Assembly: GCA_025716815.1 (NCBI GenBank)
Contig: JAIXMN010000007.1
Location: forward strand, 203,501 to 267,500
Source: Dichotomocladium elegans
Lineage: Eukaryota > Mucoromycota > Mucoromycetes > Mucorales > Lichtheimiaceae
Reading direction: 5' to 3'
Length of the DNA stretch: 64,000 nucleotides
The position numbers were made by a program, and so were the translations under genes. Numbering within the stretch: position 1 is the first letter of the stretch; each line of letters begins with the position of its first letter. The notes under the pieces are model-generated. The model ran no database searches. It was not told the origin of the DNA and saw only the letters and a program-made list of their open reading frames with translations. Of the stretch, positions 45,301 through 57,733 are shown piece by piece.

Positions 45301-46233
45301 CCCGGTCAGCAAGAAGAGCACTCGCCCAGAGGTCGTTGCGGGAACTGTACAGCGCGTTTCATTTTGGCCACACGTTCGCATCCTCCATTTGAACATCAAC
45401 ATGCGAGTTCGTAATGCTGGGCCCCATGCCGCTGCATTTGCCAACCAGCTACTTGCCATTGGAGATGGCCGGCCGCCATACCGCGACATTGTCGAGATCC
45501 CGGGGACAATGGCGGATCGAAGCGAATGATAGAATGGACCTTATCAATGCCATCTATTCCCGCCATTCGACTCCCGGATCAACGTCCATCCTCGCCACTA
45601 AAAACGCAGATGTTGATGGCATCAACAACAAGGCTTTTAGCGTTTCCCTGGCGAGAAAAGACAGCACACTTCTATTGACCGCATTATCGATGCCGACGAT
45701 CCAGACGTAGCTGCAGCAAGCTACCAGCCAGAGTTTCTTAATGGCCTCAGCTCTGCCGGAATTCCACCTCATTCCCTAGAGCTAAAGGTGGGTATGCCTT
45801 TGGTGCTGCTGCGAAACCTAGACCCAAGCGCAGGCCTCTGCAATGGGACTAAGCTTATACTAACAAGGCTTATGGGCCATTGTATTGCTGTCCGATGCAT
45901 TGCCCATGGACCACAGGGCGCAGAGCATATTCTCCCCAAGATCAACCTTTGCACAAAAGAAGGGGTAATGCCGTTCATCCTGTGCCGCCGCCAGATTCCT
46001 GTTCGGGCTGCCTTTGCCATGACCATTCACAAGGCGCAAGGACAGACCCTGTCATGCGTAGGTGTCCATCTCCGTGAGCCTACGTTTACATATGGCCGGT
46101 TATATGTTGCACTCTCACGAGCCACACACCCCAACACTGCGCGTGGCAGCATACAGTGACGGATCGACTGCTGTCCCCACAACCGTCAGCGTTGTATACC
46201 ATGAAGTCCTTCTTAACCAGCAGCGATCCGCCT
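42380..46233 (+). mobile_element. Degenerate Helitron (Rep/helicase) element
   Basis: Pieces of one Helitron protein appear in order on the plus strand, in changing frames. At about 42380-42560 is a Cys-rich N-terminus (GRMSAECQFCQAKMW). At about 42669-43010 is the Helitron-like N domain (GVPGYLINGTMYQHM, then FSQIYFTDAGDQLSRR). At about 43000-43330 is the Rep region (LPSSFTGGMRYMKQMMQDGL; a rolling-circle type HVHML fragment). From about 44660 is the PIF1-like helicase, with Walker A GPGATGKS near 44920 and the Walker B WDEA near 45150. GGDFRQLLPV follows near 45280, LNINMRVRN near 45390, and FAMTIHKAQGQTLS near 46020. It closes near 46233. Many stops and shifts show it is dead. I could not find a terminal hairpin and CTRR end, so both borders are uncertain. 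Confidence 0.85.
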
Positions 46234-46639
46234 AAACACTCATTTACATGTATGCCCTTTTTATTCACTTATTTCTCTATGTTATTTATGTCTCCTCTTC
46301 TTTCTTTTACGTTGATTATCCGTCCACTCCTCTCATCATGCCCTTTACCGCATTCCTTTTTATATCAATAAAAACATATGCTCCTTTGTAAAGCAAAGAC
46401 ACATATAATATAGATTTATTCGTAAATATACACACCCCTATTATGTTTACGTTCATGTCTAATTATTTCTATGGCTTATCGCGCTGATTAATTGGGAGGC
46501 GGGGGGCGAACATGCTCCCTTCAATCTGTCTGCTGTTCACACATAATAGCTACCTTATCCGTGCATCTTGCAAACGATAACGCTCGGATTGTTGTCCAAG
46601 CGTATATATTATTCCTAACGAAAAGGACACGAAACATTC

Positions 46640-46900
46640 TGACAAAGGAAAAGGGGTTTCTACGCGACAGCCCCTACAGTTGAAGATCTTGGCTGCATTT
46701 TTAAAGAATCATACATAGAACCGGACGTCGCTCGCGTGTTCTCGATGAACAGCAAAAGAACATTGTTTTATAGTGTGTCAACGAGAATCCACCCATTGTT
46801 TTAGAGCAATTGGTTGACGAACGGATGCTGAGAAGCATATCCATCGATTTATATGCATATATATAAGGCAGCGAGCCATTATCCGATGAGAGAGTCGTGT
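46640..46900 (+). mobile_element. Tc1-like transposase scrap (HTH region)
   Basis: On the plus strand CIFKESYIEP (about 46693), then VLDEQQKNIV and NENPPIVLEQLVDERMLR in shifted frames, matches the second half of the Tc1-like helix-turn-helix region (compare VFSMKSK/ILNEEQKGII at 2300). No catalytic domain remains. Bases 46901-47219 hold nothing I recognise, and 46240-46640 is AT-rich Helitron flank. Confidence 0.55.
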
Positions 46901-47219
46901 ATGTGGTGACGAAGACACAGATCCCTCCCCCCCCGAAGGCCGAATTTTGCATAGGTTATTGCGCCGATTTGCATGAGACATCCAACGTGGCAATGTATAC
47001 CATATGATTCGACTTCAGATAATAAACCTCTTCGTAGCAAGTACTTGAGCTTGGAAGAGGGGCTCTTTCCGCGTTACAGTTGGCCCGCGCCAGATTCTCG
47101 TGACAGTCATGCGGGGGGGGTAGGGGGTACCGAAGGGAAGGAGTGGAGACAGGCCGATCGTCAAATACAGATACAAGTTACCATATTTAGCGCTATACCA
47201 AACAACCACCTTCGCCCAC

Positions 47220-48972
47220 ATGTCAAAGGAATGGATCCATCAACGAATGAACTTGCTTCGCAAGCAAGCCGGTTTCGCATTCAATCAGGACCTTGTCATA
47301 TCCATTTTACTGTGTCTAATGTCCGGTAGAGACAAACACCTGATACTTACCGCATCACCCCAGCGACTTCCCGAAGTAGCTCACATGGCTGCTCTAGTAA
47401 GGATCCGAATCATATATTTCCTCGTCTCTTGCATCATAACTTAATGAGCACGATATATATATATATATATATGTTTTAATTGCAACAGATAACTCGCAGT
47501 CTTTTTGGGTTCTCCACAGCAAGTGTTGTCTGTCAAGCCGATCAGCGTCCTGCAGCACTGATTCAATCACTATTTGCCGCAACTATTGAAGATTACATGG
47601 ACATTTCGACCGCAAATGCAGCGGCCGTAACTCCCATTGACCATCGCCCGAACAGGAACGGCGACGTACACGATCCCGTTCTTTCAACCACAACAGCCCG
47701 AGCCCGAAGTGGGACGCAGTCGTTGTACTTCCATACCGATTCACCGGCCTCCCTCTCGAGTTTTCGGAATATGGCTCATCGAAGCTATGTAAGTGACAAG
47801 ACATCCAATACACACACACACAAAAAAAAACTTAAGGGCAACACATAGAATGAGAACGAAGGAAGCATCCGAGGCTTGCATCCAGTGAGCCCGATCGATT
47901 TCACGATGGCATCGACGTCATCGGCGGCTGGACGGCGGCGATCACCACCTCAGATGCGATATGGACCCTCGACATCGGATGGTTTAGGCAGACGCAGCGA
48001 CGCAACACCAGCAAGTGCGCGGAACAAGGAATCTGAGGCGTTCGGGGCCGATATCAGCATTCGATCAAGTGGTAGACTGGCTCAGGCAGCGATCATCCAG
48101 AATCTAAATGCCACTGATTTGGCGGTGCAAGCGACGCTTTTGGAGGTAAAATAGATGGGGGCGATAAAGCGAGAGAAAACAGCCAGAACAGACGCTCACC
48201 GATCGCGAACTTGCCCAGCTGATCGTTGCCAAAGAACTCAAAATTGGAAACGCTAGATTTGTTGTACCCAAACCCCATTTCCTTGTCATCCTCGTACTCC
48301 CGCGTGAATGCAAGCCGTCCCTTTCCTCGCAACTGGTAAAAAGAAAACGCTACTAGTACTCATAATGAAAAAGATTGGACTCATTGACCATTCCTTTCAT
48401 GTACAGCTGGACAGATTCTTTGTGAGTTTCGATTTCGATGAAGACGCATTCATTCCTATGCCGCGAGGGACCGGGCGCCGTATGCCTTTGATCAAGCATG
48501 AGGCAAGTTCGACATGGGGGGAAAATACAGAAGGAATGCTTGTCATTGATCCGTTTTGCACCAGGAGATCCAAGTGCTTGCCAATCATGCATCCAAGGTC
48601 CATATCGATATCGACATTACGCGATACATACGTGACATTGTCGTGGGAGTGCGTGCTCATCCGCTCGTCCAGGGAGGATTGACAGCAAGGACGTCCCAAG
48701 ACTTGATCCAAGTAACGAGGTAAGTTTTGGGCGATAAAGTGGACGTACGTGCTCTTGGCAGGTCCATTCATCGTGTACATTCACACACTAGATCGCTGGC
48801 TGCCATCTTTCAAAGGGATTATTTGACACCAGATTTAGTGTCCATCGCTGCGAGCAAAGTGCTTGGACACAGAATCCGCCTACACACCGCGTCAACTGCG
48901 AATGAGAAGAGAAAGGTATCCCCCGCAGACGTTGTTGCGGAAATTCTGCGAGTCGTCTATGTACCCATGTAA
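47220..48972 (+). CDS. Magnesium-chelatase/MoxR lid-like protein without an evident P-loop
   Basis: Six introns split seven exons (47220-47396, 47489-47788, 47849-48145, 48183-48335, 48407-48502, 48565-48719, 48792-48972) into 452 aa. The C-terminal 130 residues (VHIDIDITRYIRDIVVGVRA, HPLVQGGLTARTSQDLIQVT, FQRDYLTPDLVSIAASKVLG) look like the AAA lid of the ChlI/MoxR ATPase group. LVILVLPRECKPSLSSQL followed by LDRFFVSFDFDEDAFI resembles the end of the AAA core. I see no Walker A or B, since the middle is Ser/Arg-rich and low complexity. It may be a degenerate ATPase used as a scaffold. Intron 5 starts with GC (GCAAGT). The start MSKEWIHQRMNLLRKQ is the first in-frame ATG, but upstream exons are possible. 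Function is unknown. Confidence 0.7.
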
Positions 48973-49078
48973 CAATCTGGAGAGAAAAGTAAAGAAATAC
49001 TCTTTATATAGAATGAATTGGTACACAGCTTGTTAATCTCTCTTTTTAATTTTATGAATATAATGATTATTTACAACA

Positions 49079-50349
<1,271 letters not shown>

Positions 50350-50448
50350 TCACATTTGAATCTCAGTCTGATGTAGCCTATAGTGGAGCCCACGTCTCAC
50401 ATGATGCCGTAACATTGGGATAGACTATTCCTGTACTTTATTTACTTT

Positions 50449-51655
50449 TTATGCACTTTCACCGGATTTTCCCTTCTCCTTGCCCTGTTCAGTGTGAGCA
50501 GTGGTTCCCGCAGCGCTATTTTGATCGCCGTTGTTGGTCGAAGCACCGGCTGTCAGGGCACCCTCTTCTCCCTTCAGGTTGTCAATCTTGTTGTTGATCA
50601 GGTTGTGCAACGCGATCACAGAGCGGATGAGACTGGATAAATATATCATCAAAAGCTGGTCATTTGTTTTTGTGCTGAATGCGTTGACCATGTCCTGTGC
50701 CTCAAGGTTCGGTAGTAGATTGAAGATATCCTGCAGATTGTAAATGATTTGATGGTTCACCGGAAGTTTGCCGGCAACCACCTTCTTGAGATAGTCACCG
50801 ATCTCTTCGAGGCGTCCCTGTAGACCGGCGAGTGATCCGAGCTGGCTGCTAATGCGCGTCGACAGTGTTCCCACCGCGTTGTCCTTGATGTCACGCAGGA
50901 GATGTTCTACGCCAATTTCCTCTGCTTCTTCTGCCACAATCTCGGATGGAACATGCATAAATGTCTTTGTCGTCGCGGTGCCGTCCTATATTTTGCCCCA
51001 CGAAAGAAGTGTTAATCCTCCGTAACCCTCCTTCCGTCCAACCGATCATACATCTTTAATTTCCTCAATGGCAAAGTATGCATCCGTGGGTATTTCGACA
51101 TCCTTTGGTTTAACATCCACAATCACAAGCACCGGATTGGGCGTATATCGTTTGAAGAGCTCGTTGATCTCAAGGTCGGAGGGGCGAAGCTTCGGTCCGC
51201 TGTGATACCAACCCACCATCTTTTCCTTTGCTATTGTTCCATACATTGCGAATTCTCAGTCATTGATGGCGAAATTTCGACGGCGAGTGGATGCCATACC
51301 ATTAACCTTTTTGAACATGCTGTTCATGCCTTCAATGTAGTTGTGATCCAGGAACCATACGGACGGATCCTTCTCATCTTCTTCGAATGGTACTGGAAAA
51401 AGGATGGGTGGAGAAAGTAATGTGAATATGGGCAATGGGTGCAGACGCATGGGTACTTGAGCGGTTGAAGTTTGTTTTACCTGCAAAGCTGTTAGATACA
51501 TTGACTGTCTTGCCTTTTTGCTGGCCGAGCAGGACGCCGACAACACGCTTCTTTGTCTCCTTGGCCACTCGATTATAATGGTCGGTGGCAGAGAGCAGTA
51601 CGAGCGGATGCACCTGGACAGTTGTTGATGGTGAGACTGTAGTAGTAGTTGGCAT
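50449..51655 (-). CDS. RPN8: 26S proteasome regulatory subunit RPN8
   Basis: Four exons (51655-51481, 51392-51300, 51230-51052, 50985-50449) give 327 aa. RPN8 is the non-catalytic MPN partner of RPN11 in the proteasome lid. The MPN domain opens with [17 protein letters not shown] and VVGVLLGQ. It includes the degenerate metalloprotease region [20 protein letters not shown], where active JAMM enzymes have the metal-binding HxH-x7-SxxD form. The C-terminal helical part ([40 protein letters not shown]) is typical. The tail is a low-complexity Gly/Asn/Lys stretch, with [11 protein letters not shown] at the end. Exon junctions are all in frame. Confidence 0.95.
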
Positions 51656-51879
51656 GAATGCTTTTTTTTTATCGAAAGAAAAAAATGTTAACGAAAAGAA
51701 GCATCTATCGTACGCGTAATATCCCCAGCTTTGGATTTTCCACAGCGCTCAAAGCACATATGCTCACATACACTGGCTCGTTTTGCGCTTCATCCCGAAT
51801 CTGTGACATCACCGCGCCAATCATCTTTTGTCTGGGTTGATATCACCGTATCCCGTAATCACTCCCCCTCATCTGAACT

Positions 51880-52110
51880 CGTCTACACCATACGTTGGCA
51901 GTCAGTGGCAGGCAACGCACGGTCGATAGCGCCATGAACACGGCACCATTCTGAATTGAAGAAATATTTTTCATTCTCGCATGTATAGCAGCATTGGCTG
52001 GCACTGAGCTCGTCAAATAGGTATACATCAAAGCGCCCTTGTAAGACGCGTGGTATACTTAACCAGCCATGTAAAACGTTAGAAACGCGCAATGCCCTAT
52101 TTCTCTTCTT
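51880..52110 (-). pseudogene. Possible Fanzor/TnpB-like zinc-ribbon relic
   Basis: On the minus strand a frame reads GRFDVYLFDELSASQCCYTC, then ENEKYFFNSEWCRVHGAIDR and ALPATDCQRMV before a stop at 51883. An acidic residue followed by S-x-C-C-x2-C, a spacer with HG, and then C near the end resembles the RuvC-adjacent zinc ribbon of transposon-encoded TnpB/Fanzor proteins, where an NRD motif would follow. In this copy the position after CQRMV is a stop, and the upstream frame (52323-52100) has no clear RuvC core. It is therefore at best a decayed 3' fragment. An unrelated Cys-rich frame is the main alternative. Bases 52110-52390 hold related broken frames. Confidence 0.4.
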
Positions 52111-52399
52111 TTTACAGTAGCCGTTCCATCGATGCCAGCATATTGACAGCGTAGGTCTCTTCATCAAGTGACTTTGTATTTTGGTCCGATTGACCGCTGC
52201 TTTTTGCTCGACCTCTTGAGAACAGCATAAGAACCGCTGGCGCTGTGGGAGGCGGATGTCATCCCTCTGTGAGTGATGGCGTTGAAGATGCCCTGGCAGA
52301 TCTGTTTCCGTGTCTTTTCCCACTGTTGTCCCATACGGTACAGCGCCCTTCTAGTTATGCCTAGTTCTATGAGCCTTGTCATTCAATGCCTGATACTCG

Positions 52400-52968
52400 G
52401 TTGTAAGCAAAATAAATAAATAAAGCGTGCATGTGTGGTTGTGCTCCAGCATGGAAGGAAAAAGATAAAGCCACATGTTTTTCCGAATACCTTATAATAT
52501 ATCATTAAGATGCCCCTTTCACGGGGATGGCCCCACCACAGGTTGTGTATCCTCAAGTTCTAATGATCGTTCGATCCATCACTGAGTCAAGGAAACGCTT
52601 GGTACGATGGCATGGTTAACATCTCTTGACTGATAGGCACAAGAAAGACCGAACCGATGGATTTTGCCTCTCTTTTACCACAATGAACGAAGATACATCG
52701 ATGATTACGGCCATAAAGCTGGAAACATGTGAGGATATCTGAGCTAACGCGAACCCTGGCGATGTCCCAAAATGGGGACCGATGTGCAACTTCCATTCTG
52801 GGAAATAGTATATGCCCTCAAAAAAATGTGTAGGGTAAAGCAGTTCGGGGGGAGGGGAGGTAAGTGGGCCACTTGGGCTCGCACAACATAGTTTTCTCTT
52901 CTTCTTTCTCTCTCCATATACATATCGCTTTCCATTGTTCTCCTTCCCCTTCCTCCTACTCTGCTCCC
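52400..52968. other. Rab2 upstream region
   Basis: No gene is seen. CT/TC-rich tracts at about 52890-52965, just before the ATG, probably belong to the 5' leader and promoter of the Rab2-like gene. Confidence 0.5.
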
Positions 52969-54467
52969 ATGTCCAGCTACAACTACAACTACATTATAAA
53001 AGTAAGTCTCCAGCAGCCACATGACCCATCCCGAAACATTTCTCACAGTTTCGTTCCCGTGCTACTCTCTAATCCAGTACATTATGGTCGGCCACAGCGG
53101 TGGGTGATTTTGAAAATAAAATAAACTCACCCCACTTTCTCATATCAAGTGCCTTCTCTATTCCTATAATAGCTGTGGGCAAGGTAAGCAGTTGTGCCTC
53201 CCTCGTAACGGATGAGACAGCATGAAAGGAGGAAGAGCAAAAAAAAAGAGCGGATATGATGCTAGCTTTGTCAATGGCGGGAAGAGAACATTGAGGATTG
53301 AGTTGGGGTTGAGCTGATACGGAGGGGGAGCGAAATAGTGTTTATCGATGCAACATGCGAGAAAGCTTATTTTTACTGCTTCTTTCTATAGTCCTGCCTT
53401 CTTTTGCAGTTCACAGATAAACGTTTTGTCACGGCACACGATGTGACGATTGGGTAAAGCGTTTTGTGGCAGGAAGGTGGGGGCAGTGGTTTGGGCTGAA
53501 TATAAACCATTCTATGGGCGAGTATATTGCCAGCGTATACTGACTTATCGACAACGAAAACCACATCCATACGCTTCCCACAAACCATATACTTGATTAC
53601 ACCATCATCACAGCGTTGGATTCGGCACGCGCTTTGTCACGGTGAATGATCAACAAATCAAACTGCAGATCTGGGATACGGTAACGCATTGTCAGACCAG
53701 CAGCGCTGTGCTCAAGTTGGGTGGGATAATAAACTGAGAAAGGCGGGATATATATGCATATCATAGGCGGGCCAAGAGACGTATCGAACCATCACACGAA
53801 GCTACTTCCGTGGAGCGGCGGGCGCTTTGCTGGGTAAGTTGCAGTCAGTCAATGAGATGTTTTAAGCGGGCAGATGTACTGAGCCAGGCACCTTTGTGTA
53901 GTGTACGATATCACGAGGTAATAAACATGTTTGAATATGAAAAACTCGATTTACATATGCGGTCTTTCTTAGCCGCAAATCCTTCGATGAGCTTCCGACA
54001 TGGTTGGCAGGTAAACTAGCAATAGAAATTGAGGCGCTGTAATATGGTTTGCAAAAGTAATGTAACGCTGTACGACCCTTTTTTTTTTTATCAGACGTCC
54101 GCCAGCATGCGAACCCCAACACAGTGATTATGGTCGTCGGTAACAAAAAGGACCTGGAAAGCAACCGTGAGGTGTCTAGAGAGGAAGGCGAGCAGTTTGC
54201 GCGGGATAACGACCTGTTCTTTATGGAGACATCTGCCAAATCGGGCGAGAACGTTGAGGAGGTGTTCGTCAAGACAGCTCAGACGATTTTCAAGAAGATC
54301 CAGAGTGGTGCGATTGACTTGTCGCGCGAGGTAAAAACCAGAATGAGTGTACATATCCGATGGCTGATGTTTGCCTTTAGACGAATGGCATTAAATTGGC
54401 TCCTCCTCAGGGTGGGTCGTCCTTGCCATCGGCCAATGCTTCGTCCGGTGGCGGTGGATGTTGCTAG
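52969..54467 (+). CDS. RAB2: Rab2-type small GTPase, divergent P-loop and RabF1 motif
   Basis: Ten exons (52969-53001, 53078-53099, 53173-53183, 53392-53453, 53614-53680, 53767-53833, 53902-53917, 53973-54010, 54095-54330, 54381-54467) give 212 aa. Rab2 acts in ER-Golgi and late endosome traffic. SYNYNYIIKYIMVGHSAVGKS, LLQFTDKRF, IKLQIWDTAGQE, YFRGAAGALLVYD, VGNKKDLESNREV, METSAKSGENVEE and the tail INGIKLAPPQ-like TNGIKLAPPQ with terminal CC all fit Rab2, with double geranylgeranylation at CC. Oddities: the P-loop GHSAVGKS has His and Ala where Rab2 has Asp and Gly, and the RabF1 motif reads IGVGFG instead of IGVEFG. Exon 3 is only 11 bases. All junctions keep frame. A Rab2 paralogue is possible. 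Confidence 0.9.
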
Positions 54468-55123
54468 ATGGAACGGAGGCGTTTGAGGGTGGTAGTGGAG
54501 GACAAAGCGCAGAGTGTTCTCGTGATTCTATATATCCTTCTATCTTTTCCTCTTCTTAACAAACCCACACAATATCACCTCTTTAGAAACAAACACACAC
54601 ACACACACACCATTAAAAAAAAAAGAAATGAAAAGAGAGAAAGCCGCCATTCCTTCCCTTTCATCTTAACACCTGCTGTTTCTATATATTCTTTATCTAC
54701 CCGCTGCTTATGAATATCACATTCCAGTCTACAGTATACCTCTCTTTTCTCTACTTCCTGCCCGGGTCAAATATAATATGTTTCTTTCAGAAAGGTTGCT
54801 CGTCCTGCATTTCTCTGCTCTTGTAATAAATCAACAAAAGGTGTTCCTGTCGAGTTTGCATACTGACTCAGCAGATTGGTTTGCACAGGAAATGAATACA
54901 AGCGTATGTGTGTAGTGCTGTATTGAGGTGCATGTACTGTAGCAGAGTGAAGGAACTAGAGTATACATAATATAGAGTACGATATTTACGGGCGAGAAAT
55001 GATTTGCAAAGGCGAAAGGTCAAGAAATGGAACAGGTATTCGGGTGTATGTATGTATGAGGAAAGTGGTGCAGAGTGCGGGTATCGAGCAAAATAGGGAG
55101 GGGGCTACAAGTGCTTTTTTTCT

Positions 55124-56358
55124 TCAAGGGCCGAGCGAAGACTCAACCATGATCGCAGTGACACGGTATGGATCAGCGTTTGAAGCGGGGCGCCTGTCTT
55201 CCATGTACCCCTTACCGGCTTTGCCAATATGACGCGGGATGCGGATAGACGCACCTCTGTTACCGATGCCGTAAGAGAAGGCTTCAATATGGCCTGTCTC
55301 GTGGCGGCCAGTCAGTCTTAGATCGTTGTCCTCGCCGTAAACGGCAATGTGTTCAAAGTGCTTGAAGCTCATCTTTTCAATGGCCCGGTCCATGGCATCG
55401 AGGCCGCCTTCCTCTCGCATTTCCTCGGTAGAGTAATTCGTATGCATGCCCGCCCCGTTCCAGTCACCCTCTACAGGCTTGGGGTGCAGCGAGACGGCAA
55501 TGCCAAAGTCTTCAGCGATGCGGTCCATGATGTAGCGCGCCACCCAGAGATGATCGCCCATCTCGATGCCTTCGCAAGGCCCCACTTGGTACTCAAATTG
55601 GCCGGGTGCCACTTCTGCATTAATTCCAGAGATTTTAACACCGGCATACAGACACGCACGGTAGTGCGCTTCGAGGATGTCGCGTCCAAAAATCTTGCCT
55701 GCACCGATACCGCAGTAATATTTACCCTTTGTAAACAATTTGGCAGCACATGAGCTTATCTCTTTCTGTGATACGCTCTCTCCCTCTCTCTACAATACCT
55801 GTGGTTCTGGATATCCCATCTTTGGCCACCCATAAGGCCGTTCTGTTTCCGGGTCCATCAACATATATTCTTGCTCGATGCCAAACCATGGGTGCTGATC
55901 CGCATACGTTTCCATCACCCGCTTGCACGCGTGACGATAATTGGTAGGGTGCGGTGATCCGTCTGCGTTGACAAGAGAAAAAAAAAATTCAATATGCCAT
56001 CCTTCCCCGTCCATTACGGGCTTCAGCATGGGTTATTCTCTATCTACTAACAAGCATTACCTGGGTTAAACGTTTCGCACAGGACGATTTTGTTGTCGCC
56101 GCAGCGGAAGGGGTCGTCAAAGAGCGCAACGGGCTGTATAAGAATGTCGGAATCGTGGCCTTCCGATTGTCCAGTCGAAGATCCGTCAAAATTCCACTCG
56201 GGAAGGTCGCTCACGCTGGTTGGAACTTTATAGACTGTCTTAGTTTTCGATCGTAGCTGGTTGAATCCGTCGATCCAAACATATTCGACTTGAACCGCCC
56301 CACGCTGGTCAAGTTTGAGGTATTTATCAAGTAAGGCAGGGTTAGATTTGACGGCCAT
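55124..56358 (-). CDS. GLN1: Glutamine synthetase (eukaryotic type II)
   Basis: Three exons (56358-56061, 55962-55799, 55726-55124) give 354 aa, normal for GSII. It makes glutamine from glutamate, ammonia and ATP and is the main ammonium-assimilation enzyme. [13 protein letters not shown] is the family signature. [63 protein letters not shown] and [11 protein letters not shown] carry metal, ATP and ammonium-site residues. The start [16 protein letters not shown] fits fungal GS. Introns fall at DNA-phase positions that restore NPDGSP and EPQGKYYCG. The terminal residues [12 protein letters not shown] replace the short C-terminus. Confidence 0.96.
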
Positions 56359-57141
56359 GCTTTTGAGAGGAAAAGAGTGAAGAAGAAAAGAAGAGTATGG
56401 AAAAAAGAGATCTACTTCAAGAAGGGTAGGGGTTTTTATTCTTCCCAATCATCGTCAATATATGTGGTACAGTTTTTTTTTTTTTTCGTTATCTGAAGGG
56501 AGTCACTGATAGAGAGTTGATATCAGAACCATCGGACCTATCGCGCTTATCTGTCTTGTTCTGTTTTAAGCCTGCCATTTCAATTTCCCTGGTTTACAAC
56601 GAGGGTTTCTTGTTTGTTTACTGCTGACGCATTGTACACTACAGGGAGGACGCTGACACACTTCCTCTGTATGTCCCTTCCTGAGCCTCGGGCGTTTACC
56701 AAAAGTGCGTTCACAGCAAGCAGTCGCTTTCTGGATGTCCGAAGAGAACCCCCAAAAGCGATGGTGGGGGGGGGAGGGAAGGAAAAGAGGTGGGTGTAGA
56801 AAAATTATCCATTGAATGATAGTCATGTGCCATCGCATAAGATTTCATGGCAAACCATCTCCCACTCACCCCTCAACCCCTCCTGCCAGCCCCTCTATCT
56901 TACAGACCATCATGATCCATCATCCATATTAGGAGAGGCGTACAAGCGATACCAAAACATCCCAGATGATCTTTTTATCTCGTTGGTTGATTTGATACTA
57001 CCTTTCATATGTTTACTTTGCAGATCAATCGGTTGCTCGTATAATAACCACCCATACCCCTAGGCTTTTTTCCTCTGCTAACATGAAAATAAAGTATTAT
57101 AGAGAATTGCCGTAGGGGGTTATGTAATAATTCTGCGTCTG

Positions 57142-57180
<39 letters not shown>

Positions 57181-57733
57181 TGCTTCTTGCTGCCATGCAG
57201 CGCCGGCTTTCCCCCCCCTTCACCCGTCGGGATCTCCAAGAATAGAAGCAACAGATTTACACACGCTTAACGGGGTTTTAATATAAGGGCAGATGGTCCC
57301 GAGTCCATCATTTTTTTTTCTGACCAGGTGGGATTAGGTGTTGTTGGTCGGACGGAGTCAAGAGAAAGAAATGACGACGTGGTCGTGCGTTTGTAAGCCT
57401 CAGGCTACTGTACACATACACAGAAAGAGTGATACGCTCAGTCTACTTGCTCTCACTTCTGCTTCTACCATCTTGCCCATCCCACCCTTTTCAGCAATCT
57501 CTTTTGCTAATCCCAACCTCATCTAACCAATTTCCTTTTCTTCTTCCATTTCTTCTCCTCCACTCTCTTTCTCCAATCACCACCATCACCCCCCACTTCA
57601 CTTCCCCCCCAACTCCTCTCCAGGTATAACTGACAACTGGCGTTTTCTTCTTTTTTTTCTTCCTCCACATCAAACAAAGAGATTAAGGCGTTTTAAATTT
57701 TTCTTTTTTCCATTCTGGATGACAAGCTGAATC
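56359..57733. other. Divergent promoter region (glutamine synthetase / CYC8)
   Basis: No gene is supported. It contains the CTG run at 57143-57178, poly-G and poly-T stretches, and pyrimidine-rich tracts at 57560-57720 that probably form the CYC8 leader. Confidence 0.5.
57143..57178. repeat. (CTG)12 trinucleotide repeat
   Basis: Twelve uninterrupted CTG units (CAG on the minus strand). They lie outside any recognised gene, about 590 bases upstream of the CYC8 ATG. A minus-strand frame (57223-57005) would read it as polyglutamine, but nothing else supports that frame. Confidence 0.95.

Noticed and set aside
57005..57223. Minus-strand polyglutamine frame over the CTG repeat
   Set aside because: Only the repeat makes it look coding, and the flanks show no gene.
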